From the NCBI GenBank assembly GCA_016212045.1, contig JACRHO010000053.1, positions 1-9,137 on the forward strand: 9,137 bases of DNA. Reading direction: 5' to 3'. Both the position numbers and the translations under genes were made by a program. Positions 1 to 4,903 of this stretch are shown here, piece after piece. The notes under the pieces were generated by a model. That model was not told where the DNA came from, did not search any database, and saw only the letters and a program-made list of their open reading frames with translations. Numbering within the stretch: the stretch's first letter is position 1; each line of letters opens with the position of its first letter. This DNA comes from Candidatus Omnitrophota bacterium. Lineage in GTDB: Bacteria; Omnitrophota; Gorgyraeia; Gygaellales; Profunditerraquicolaceae.

Positions 1-690
1 CCAGACCATGCGCACCGCTACTGGCCGGATGGCTGGGCCACTCAAGCCGCCGGTTAGCGTAGCCAGTTTTGGCTGGCGCGTTTGCGCATCAATACTCATG
101 CCTACTAGTGTATTGATTAATGAAATCGCGTCAGAGCCTGCTTTTTCTGCGGCTACCGCTATCTCAGTAATATCTGTAACATTAGGAGATAATTTGGTAA
201 TCAGCGTCTTTCTCGTAACCTGGCGCACCCCCCTAACCACCTCGTAGGTGGAATGCGGGTCCTGACTGATTAGCTTTGAGCTTTTAATATTCGGACACGA
301 TATATTCAATTCTATAGCGGAAATTTCTTTGATCTTATCAATGCGCCGGGTAAGTGTAATAAATTCTTGCGGATTATCTTCTGAAGAGATACTCAAAATT
401 ATGGGCAGGCCGATTTTCTTTAAGTAAGGCAATTTTTCTTTGAGAAAAACATCGAGCCCCGGATTTTCTAATCCGATAGAATTAAGCATGCCTGCTGGCG
501 TCTCGCAGGTGCGCGGCGGCGAGTTTCCTAGACGAGGCTTTAAGGTGATGGTCTTAGTCACAATTGCCCCTAACTTTCTCAAATCTAAAAAATCCGCAAA
601 CTCCTCAGCATAACCAAACGTTCCTGAGGCAACCATCACCGGATTTTTTAGCTTTAATTTACCTATATTAACTGCGAGTTTAGGCAGCAT
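1..690 (-). CDS. pyrD: Dihydroorotate dehydrogenase B catalytic subunit (3'-truncated by window edge)
   Basis: The FMN subunit oxidizes dihydroorotate to orotate, the fourth step of pyrimidine synthesis; in class 1B it works with PyrK. The first 230 residues are visible with no stop before the window edge, so roughly 75 C-terminal residues are missing. Class 1 motifs are clear: KNPVMVASGTFGY (15-27), GAIVTKTITLKPRLGN (41-56, with the conserved Lys46), ETPAGMLNSIGLENPG (63-78), IELNISCPNIK (126-136, with catalytic-base Cys132), TKLSPNVTDI (165-174), INTLVGMSID (192-201) and TGGLSGPAIRPVAVRMV (213-229). Residues 147-152 are encoded by a palindromic 17-nt repeat also found in yjbQ, here in a variable stretch that still fits the family pattern. 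The ATG follows the TSUP stop by 1 nt, with a modest AGGA about 7 nt upstream. Confidence 0.96.
   Translation of the reverse strand, partial: MLPKLAVNIGKLKLKNPVMVASGTFGYAEEFADFLDLRKLGAIVTKTITLKPRLGNSPPRTCETPAGMLNSIGLENPGLDVFLKEKLPYLKKIGLPIILSISSEDNPQEFITLTRRIDKIKEISAIELNISCPNIKSSKLISQDPHSTYEVVRGVRQVTRKTLITKLSPNVTDITEIAVAAEKAGSDAISLINTLVGMSIDAQTRQPKLATLTGGLSGPAIRPVAVRMVW
237..253. repeat. Palindromic 17-nt dispersed repeat, copy inside pyrD
   Basis: The same 17-nt sequence and palindrome as at 4502-4518, here read in frame within pyrD and encoding STYEVV (147-152), between the catalytic Cys loop and the TKLSPN strand. The coding context is not disrupted. Confidence 0.75.
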
Positions 691-691
691 A

Positions 692-1051
692 TTATTTTCC
701 TATCATCATATTTAACGAAATTAAAAGTAAAAATACACCAAACAATCTCTTCAGCAGAAGATCCGGTAGATTCTGAATAAAATTTGCCCCAATATAGCCG
801 CCGAGAAAAAATCCTGCGCAGATAAACGCCGCCACAGATACTTTAACATTACCGGCCTGCCAATACCTGATGGCTGCCAACAAGCCTATAGGCGGCACCA
901 TCGCCGCCAATGTCGTGCCTTGGGCCTGATGCTGGGTGAGGCCAAACAGAAATATCAATGCCGGGATGAGAATTGTTCCTCCGCCAATACCAAACATACC
1001 GCCGAATATTCCGGCTACTAAACCTAAAATAATATATAGTAATTGATTCAT
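692..1051 (-). CDS. Half-size TauE/SafE (TSUP, DUF81) family membrane protein
   Basis: This 119-aa hydrophobic protein matches one repeat of the TauE/SafE (TSUP) transporter family, whose full-length members of about 250 aa have two repeats and export sulfite, sulfoacetate or related organic anions. GLVAGIFGGMFGIGGGTILIP (10-30) is the family glycine-rich re-entrant motif, followed by HQAQGTTLAAMVP (41-53). Hydrophobic segments lie near 3-37, 47-63, 70-95 and 98-117, giving about four helices. The start at ATG 1049-1051 is chosen because AAGGAGG lies 5 nt upstream; an upstream in-frame ATG at 1076-1078 would add nine non-membrane residues and overlap the glycosyltransferase. A single-repeat protein would have to work as a dimer or pair with a second half encoded elsewhere; no second half is visible here. 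The stop is 1 nt before pyrD. The substrate is unknown. Confidence 0.85.
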   Translation of the reverse strand: MNQLLYIILGLVAGIFGGMFGIGGGTILIPALIFLFGLTQHQAQGTTLAAMVPPIGLLAAIRYWQAGNVKVSVAAFICAGFFLGGYIGANFIQNLPDLLLKRLFGVFLLLISLNMMIGK

Positions 1052-1056
1052 TCTTA

Positions 1057-1063
1057 CCTCCTT
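1057..1063 (-). promoter_or_regulatory. Ribosome binding site deciding the TSUP gene start
   Basis: AAGGAGG lies 5 nt before ATG 1049-1051 and overlaps the TAA stop of the glycosyltransferase (1062-1064). It favours the internal ATG over the in-frame ATG at 1076-1078, which has no comparable site. Confidence 0.85.
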
Positions 1064-2189
1064 AAAAACTGGGCTCAATGCACAAAATTTTATACTTCCA
1101 GAGGTTTTTTAATCCGCCTTGCATAAAACTTAAATTAGTCAGATACTTCATCTTACACCAGAACAAGAATTTACTCCTTGGCTCCATAGACAAATTCCAT
1201 TTTACATATTGATAACCAAAATAAATAAACAATAAAAAAGATATCAGGGTAAAGACATTCCAGCGCAAGAATAGGCCCAAGATAAACAATAAACCAAACA
1301 GATGCGCCAGATGAAAATTGCCTAAATAAATAAATCCCCTGATTGGGAAAGGAATGATAAACGAGGGGCTGCCTTTTAAAAATTGCAGCACCATCTCCAG
1401 CCCATTTTTTTGCACATATTTATCAATCAAGGGAAGATGGGCCTGGCCATAAGCCACCCAAACTTTTCTTAAAGATTTTAAATCTGCCCGATGCATATGG
1501 TCAACCTTGGCCTTAGGCGCAAAATAAAATTTCCCACCCCGACTTCGGTGTTGGTAACTTAAATCCATGTCCTCACCCGTAGGCCTTTCCCAGAATTTGG
1601 CGCTGATCCCCTGCATTGCACTTTTTCTGTATGCTACATTACAGGTGCCAAAGAAATAGGCCTTATGTCCTCCAATATCAATGGGGTTTGGTTCTTTAGG
1701 AAAATCCGGATAGTAACCCTCCTGGATAAAACCGTAACGTGGCGAGACCATATTAAATCTAAAATGCTGGCACCAGGCTTCTACCAGATTATTGGGGTCA
1801 ACTTTTAAGGTATAGACTTCGCCACCCACTGCCGCAATCTTTGGGTCACGGGCAAAATGTTTCAGCATTTCATTAACCCAATTTTTATCCGGCGCGCAAT
1901 CTGCATCAGTAAAGAAAAGAAAATCTCCTTTAGCTACTGTCAAGGCTTGGTTGCGCGCAAATCCTGGCGAAGGACAATTGGGAATTTCCACTAACTTAAT
2001 AAAAGGGTATTTTTTCTGCCAAGTTTTTATAATCTCGATAGTCCTGTCGCTTGAGCCGCCATCAGCAATCACCCACTCCCAAGAATCGCGAGGGTAATCT
2101 ACATTGAGCAAGTATTCAAAGGTCTTCTCTATGGTGCGTTCAAAATTCTTCACCGGGATGATAATAGAGACAAAAGGCTTATCGGACAT
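1062..2189 (-). CDS. Family 2 glycosyltransferase with C-terminal membrane segments
   Basis: This 375-aa inverting GT-A glycosyltransferase probably builds an envelope polysaccharide or glycolipid at the inner face of the membrane. VSIIIPVKNFERTIEKTFEYL (7-27) and VIADGGSSDRT (40-50) form the nucleotide-sugar fold. TDADCAP (94-100) holds the metal-binding DxD (Asp95, Asp97). FGTCNVAYRKSAM (180-192) and GEDMDLSYQHRSRGG (205-219) form the acceptor and catalytic-base region. Two hydrophobic stretches near 286-309 and 312-329 anchor the C-terminus, and a basic aromatic tail follows. The donor and acceptor cannot be predicted from these motifs. The ATG has an excellent Shine-Dalgarno (AGGAGG, 6-nt spacer), the strongest sign of independent initiation in this part of the operon. 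The gene sits between pyrK and pyrD without an obvious link to pyrimidine synthesis. Confidence 0.9.
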   Translation of the reverse strand: MSDKPFVSIIIPVKNFERTIEKTFEYLLNVDYPRDSWEWVIADGGSSDRTIEIIKTWQKKYPFIKLVEIPNCPSPGFARNQALTVAKGDFLFFTDADCAPDKNWVNEMLKHFARDPKIAAVGGEVYTLKVDPNNLVEAWCQHFRFNMVSPRYGFIQEGYYPDFPKEPNPIDIGGHKAYFFGTCNVAYRKSAMQGISAKFWERPTGEDMDLSYQHRSRGGKFYFAPKAKVDHMHRADLKSLRKVWVAYGQAHLPLIDKYVQKNGLEMVLQFLKGSPSFIIPFPIRGFIYLGNFHLAHLFGLLFILGLFLRWNVFTLISFLLFIYFGYQYVKWNLSMEPRSKFLFWCKMKYLTNLSFMQGGLKNLWKYKILCIEPSF

Positions 2190-2195
2190 AAATGT

Positions 2196-2201
2196 CCTCC
2201 T
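2196..2201 (-). promoter_or_regulatory. Strong ribosome binding site of the glycosyltransferase gene
   Basis: AGGAGG is placed 6 nt before ATG 2187-2189, in the short gap after pyrK. It fixes the glycosyltransferase start and gives this gene one of the best initiation sites in the window. Confidence 0.85.
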
Positions 2202-2208
2202 TTTTATT

Positions 2209-3018
2209 CTACCCCCAGATTATTTCATCCGCGTTAAACACAGGTCCTTCTTTACAAACCCTTTTATAGCCTTGCTGCGTCTTCACCACGCAACCCAAAC
2301 AGGCACCTATGCCACAAGCCATGTGTTCTTCTAAGGAAATTTGTGCCGGAATGTTATATTTTGTAGAAAGACGACTAATTTCTTTTAACATGGGGCGAGG
2401 GCCGCAGGCATAGAGCGTCTTGCGTTGTGCGCTGTGCGTTGTACGCAAAACTATTCTTAATAAATCTGTAACCTTGCCTTTAAAGCCCTCTGATCCGTCG
2501 TCGGTAGCAATTTTAACTACGCAACCTAATTTTTTAAATTCTTCTGCGCACAAAATTTGCTTCTTGGTCTTTGCGCCAATTAAAGTTAGGTATTTGGTGT
2601 TTGGTGTTTGGTGTTTGGTTTCCACTAACTTTTCTGCCAAAAAAAGAAGCGGTGCAACACCCATACCGCCGGCAACCAAAATAGGTATTAGGTCATAGGT
2701 GTTAGGTATTAGGTTAAAACCATTACCTAATGGGCCAATGACATCCAAATATTCACCGGTTTTGCGCTGCGATAAAATCTCAGTCCCCTTACCGAGAACT
2801 TCATATAAGATTTCTACTTTTGCACCATCAAGGCGGTAGATGCTAAACGGCCTTCTTAAAAGCGGCTCATTGCTATCGCCGACTTTAACCTCCAGAAACT
2901 GACCAGGTAAAGCCCGAGACGCTATCCGGGCAGATAACATTTTCATTTTAAAATAGTCTTGGTAGATCCTATGATTAAAAATAATTTTACTTTTTTCTTG
3001 AAAGGCCTTCTCTCTCAT
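2209..3018 (-). CDS. pyrK: Dihydroorotate dehydrogenase B electron-transfer subunit, with three in-frame heptamer-repeat insertions
   Basis: PyrK passes electrons from dihydroorotate, via PyrD, through a 2Fe-2S cluster and FAD to NAD+. An FAD-binding barrel contains PGQFLEVKV (38-46) and RRPFSIY (55-61). The nucleotide-binding domain has LVAGGMGVAPLLFLAE (114-129), LIGAKTKK (146-153) and YACGPRPML (203-211). The C-terminal iron-sulfur motif has Cys235, Cys240, Cys243 and Cys255, followed by GPVF. All expected ligands are present. At 269 aa it is a little long, because three degenerate tandem arrays of 7-nt units encode residues 101-113, 134-145 and 193-202, each in a loop between conserved elements. 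The ATG at 3016-3018 has no clear Shine-Dalgarno and lies 32 nt inside the upstream gene, suggesting coupling. Its partner pyrD is downstream but separated by two unrelated genes. Confidence 0.96.
   Translation of the reverse strand: MREKAFQEKSKIIFNHRIYQDYFKMKMLSARIASRALPGQFLEVKVGDSNEPLLRRPFSIYRLDGAKVEILYEVLGKGTEILSQRKTGEYLDVIGPLGNGFNLIPNTYDLIPILVAGGMGVAPLLFLAEKLVETKHQTPNTKYLTLIGAKTKKQILCAEEFKKLGCVVKIATDDGSEGFKGKVTDLLRIVLRTTHSAQRKTLYACGPRPMLKEISRLSTKYNIPAQISLEEHMACGIGACLGCVVKTQQGYKRVCKEGPVFNADEIIWG
2415..2442. repeat. Heptamer tandem array in pyrK (GCGTTGT type)
   Basis: Four 7-nt units on the plus strand: GCGTCTT, GCGTTGT, GCGCTGT, GCGTTGT. They encode residues 193-202 (TTHSAQRKTL), between the VTDLLRIV helix and the YACGP strand. 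Confidence 0.8.
2584..2618. repeat. Heptamer tandem array in pyrK (TGTTTGG type)
   Basis: Five 7-nt units on the plus strand: AGTTAGG, TATTTGG, then three perfect TGTTTGG. They encode residues 134-145 (TKHQTPNTKYLT), between the LLFLAEKL helix and the LIGAKTKK strand. It is the most regular array of the set and so the one most open to slippage. Confidence 0.88.
2682..2716. repeat. Heptamer tandem array in pyrK (TAGGTAT type)
   Basis: Five consecutive 7-nt units on the plus strand: TAGGTAT, TAGGTCA, TAGGTGT, TAGGTAT, TAGGTTA. Read in the pyrK frame they encode residues 101-113 (FNLIPNTYDLIPI) between the conserved GPLGNG and the LVAGGMG nucleotide-binding loop. Confidence 0.85.
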
Positions 3019-3679
3019 AAAGTAAGATAAAAATAATCACAAAAAACACGATGATCAAAAATAATTCTAATAATTCCTTCCAATATTCCTGATAACCAAA
3101 TAATTGAACATCTTCCCAGGTTTCCGCTGCAATGATTACAGCTATCACGACAAGCAAAGAAATAAGCTCTTTCTTGATCCAGGACCATTTAAAAAATAGG
3201 TAATCCCCTAAATCCATTTTCAATAATCTGAAAATATTAGGAAAATACTTGGGCACGTCTTTTGAGTAAACGAGATATTCATCGCCGAATTGTTGAGATA
3301 ATTTATTTTCTTCTTTATTAATTTGCGCGCTGTAAATGAGTAAAAAAACTAACAGAAATAAAAGGAATACCCACCATTTAAAAAGGACCAAAACTATTCC
3401 TACACCAATCAAAAAAGTTCCAAAATACATCGGATTACGCATTAGGCCATAAGGCCCATCTTTAATCAAAAGGCTGCCGTCAGCTGACTTCTCGGCCTTA
3501 TATCCTCTTGCGGCAATCCGGAATAAAAAACCAAAAAAAACTATACTTATCCCCAAGGCATCTAAAAATTCATCTGCGGCTTCATGTTTCCATTGGGGAA
3601 ATAAAAATTTGGAGAGTAAAATAGAAATAGCGACTGCTAGAAAAATTAGAAAGCCTTGAATTTTGATGCGCCTTTTCAT
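2987..3679 (-). CDS. Membrane methyltransferase of the isoprenylcysteine carboxyl / phospholipid methyltransferase (ICMT/PEMT) superfamily
   Basis: This is a 230-aa integral membrane protein. Hydrophobic segments lie near residues 8-24, 40-58, 84-98, 102-118, 172-186 and 203-221. The signature of the ICMT/PEMT superfamily sits between them: DGPYGLMRNPMYFGTFLIGVG (74-94), then EENKLSQQFGDEYLVYSKDV (123-142) and PKYFP (143-147). In this superfamily those two blocks bind S-adenosylmethionine and the acceptor at the membrane face. The substrate cannot be told from sequence: bacterial members are mostly uncharacterized, and a lipid or isoprenoid-like acceptor is only a guess. The last two hydrophobic helices (after about 165) lie beyond the usual C-terminus of the core fold and look like an extension. 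The ATG is 1 nt after the mutM stop, and the 3' end overlaps pyrK by 32 nt. Confidence 0.82.
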   Translation of the reverse strand: MKRRIKIQGFLIFLAVAISILLSKFLFPQWKHEAADEFLDALGISIVFFGFLFRIAARGYKAEKSADGSLLIKDGPYGLMRNPMYFGTFLIGVGIVLVLFKWWVFLLFLLVFLLIYSAQINKEENKLSQQFGDEYLVYSKDVPKYFPNIFRLLKMDLGDYLFFKWSWIKKELISLLVVIAVIIAAETWEDVQLFGYQEYWKELLELFLIIVFFVIIFILLYEREGLSRKK

Positions 3680-3680
3680 T

Positions 3681-4481
3681 TTACTTTTGACACCTCGGAC
3701 AAAAATAAGTGCCCCTACCGCCTAGATCAATCCTTCTAATTGGCGTCTTGCATACGATACAGGATTTACCTTCTCGGTCATAGACCTTATGATATTTTAC
3801 ATAATCCCCGGGCTGACCGGATAATTGCACATACTGGTCTACAGAAGAGCCTTTGTGCTGGATGGCCTCAGCTAAAGTATCTTTTGTCTCTTTAAAAAGT
3901 AGTTCTTTTTCTTTTTGCGATAAACTGCAAGCGGGTCTTTCAGGATGAATTCTGGCTCTGAAAAGCGCCTCGGCTGCATAGAGATTGCCTATACCGGAAA
4001 TAAAGGTCTGATTCATTAAGAGAGGTTTTATCTTAGTCTTTTTAGCCGCGAGCATCTCTTTAAATTTTTCTATCTTGATATCGAATGGCTCAGGGCCTAA
4101 TCCTCGAATAAATTTTAAAGAATGCCAATCATCCAAAAGCCGCAATTCTGCGAACAATCTTTGGTCATTGAAATCTAAAATTTTGCCATCGGATAAACAA
4201 AAACTCACCCGGCTCTTCTTGCCCTCACCGGGATAAATTAATTGTCCCGTCATCTTTAAATGGATAACCAAAGATTTGCCGTTAGATAACTCTAAAATCA
4301 AAACCTTGGCCTGGCGCAAGATATTTTTGATGTCTGCGCCAGAGAGCCCTTTTTTAAATTTTTCTATTGACGGCTCCCTGATCACCTTGGGGTGATGCAC
4401 GCAGACCTCAGTAATCCTCTTGCCCAAAACCGCCTTTTCTAACTCGCGCTTTATCGTCTCTACTTCTGGTAGTTCTGGCAA
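3681..4481 (-). CDS. mutM: Formamidopyrimidine-DNA glycosylase (Fpg), TTG start
   Basis: This bifunctional base-excision repair enzyme removes 8-oxoguanine and formamidopyrimidines and nicks the abasic site. The start is placed at TTG 4479-4481 so that the mature protein begins PELPEVETI. Pro2 is the Schiff-base nucleophile and Glu3 is catalytic, so both must be N-terminal; a GGAGG lies 5 nt upstream. A longer in-frame ATG at 4563-4565 would bury Pro2 and is rejected. HLKMTGQLIY (74-83) holds the conserved beta-hairpin Lys. GIGNLYAAEALFRARIHPERP (163-183) is the helix-two-turn-helix. Cys241, Cys244, Cys261 and Cys264 form the C-terminal zinc finger (CX2C, 16 residues, CX2C), with Arg256 in GGRGTYFCP. 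At 266 aa it has normal length and all key residues. It overlaps yjbQ by 22 nt and sits 1 nt before the next gene. Its place in a pyrimidine operon implies co-expression, not a shared pathway. Confidence 0.97.
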   Translation of the reverse strand: MPELPEVETIKRELEKAVLGKRITEVCVHHPKVIREPSIEKFKKGLSGADIKNILRQAKVLILELSNGKSLVIHLKMTGQLIYPGEGKKSRVSFCLSDGKILDFNDQRLFAELRLLDDWHSLKFIRGLGPEPFDIKIEKFKEMLAAKKTKIKPLLMNQTFISGIGNLYAAEALFRARIHPERPACSLSQKEKELLFKETKDTLAEAIQHKGSSVDQYVQLSGQPGDYVKYHKVYDREGKSCIVCKTPIRRIDLGGRGTYFCPRCQK

Positions 4482-4903
4482 TTTCCCCTCCCAACCCCAT
4501 TCCACCTCGTAGGTGGAAAAATGGTAACCCAGACTTCCCGCGAGCGTGGGCCGTCGCCTTCGCAAAAATATATTCCCTGCCAGGTGCCGAAAGCGAGCTC
4601 CCCATCCTGAATAAAAATAGTTAAGGACGAACCAAAGAGCGATGACTTAATATGGCTATCCGCATTGCCTTCACTATGAGAATAACCTGCGCCTGCAGGC
4701 ACAAGTTTATTTAAGGTATTAATGATATCCCACCTGACTGAAGGGTCAGCATTCTCATTAATGGTTAAACCAGCAGTGGTGTGCGGGCAAAAGAGAAAGC
4801 AGATGCCGTCTTTAATTTTACTTTTTGCTACTACACTTTGTATTTTATCGGTGATATCCAACAAATCAATGCGCTGAGATGTTCTTATGCTTATCTTTTC
4901 CAT
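4460..4903 (-). CDS. yjbQ: YjbQ/UPF0047 family protein (secondary thiamine-phosphate synthase type)
   Basis: This is a small cytoplasmic protein of the YjbQ/UPF0047 family. Some members show weak thiamine-phosphate synthase activity, but the physiological role is unsettled. The family signatures are complete: DITDKIQ (16-22), FCPHTTAGLTINENADPSV (38-56, with His41 and Glu50), YSHSEGNADSHIKSSLFG (74-91, with His76 and His84) and FGTWQGIYFCEGDGPR (105-120). The conserved His and Glu residues form the presumed metal and ligand site. Homologs normally end just after the strand VWVTI (124-128). Here 19 more residues (129-147) follow, encoded by a palindromic repeat and the leader of mutM, and the gene overlaps mutM by 22 nt. 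The ATG directly follows an A-rich heptamer array and lacks a Shine-Dalgarno, and it lies inside the end of carB, so translational coupling to carB is likely. Confidence 0.93.
   Translation of the reverse strand: MEKISIRTSQRIDLLDITDKIQSVVAKSKIKDGICFLFCPHTTAGLTINENADPSVRWDIINTLNKLVPAGAGYSHSEGNADSHIKSSLFGSSLTIFIQDGELAFGTWQGIYFCEGDGPRSREVWVTIFPPTRWNGVGRGNCQNYQK
4487..4491 (-). promoter_or_regulatory. mutM ribosome binding site supporting the TTG start
   Basis: GGAGG inside a GGGAGGGG run lies 5 nt before TTG 4479-4481. It decides in favour of the TTG start over longer frames, in agreement with the need for an N-terminal Pro in MutM. The site lies inside the 3' end of yjbQ. Confidence 0.8.
4502..4518. 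repeat. Palindromic 17-nt dispersed repeat, copy in the yjbQ tail
   Basis: CCACCTCGTAGGTGGAA on the plus strand, with six-base arms CCACCT and AGGTGG around CGT. It is identical over 17 nt to the copy at 237-253. It encodes residues of the extra YjbQ C-terminal tail (from about residue 129) and lies 10 nt before the mutM ribosome binding site. Confidence 0.8.

Noticed and set aside
1052..1078. Longer TSUP protein starting at ATG 1076-1078
   Set aside because: The nine extra residues are not membrane-like, they overlap the end of the glycosyltransferase, and the strong ribosome binding site lies between the two ATGs and points to the inner one.
1540..1556. Short CCGA/TCGG hairpin inside the glycosyltransferase gene
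   Set aside because: Its four-base arms are too short to be distinguished from chance, and no second copy was seen.
2415..2716. CRISPR-like array in pyrK
   Set aside because: The repeats are 7-nt tandem units without spacers, differ between the three sites, and lie inside a conserved coding frame.
4482..4565. Longer mutM with 28 extra N-terminal residues starting at an upstream ATG
   Set aside because: MutM needs Pro2 at the mature N-terminus as its nucleophile. The TTG start at 4481 has a good ribosome binding site, and the extra residues are out-of-frame yjbQ sequence.
4408..4605. A 65-codon minus-strand frame across the yjbQ/mutM junction
   Set aside because: It overlaps both conserved genes in a third frame and its product has no family-like pattern.
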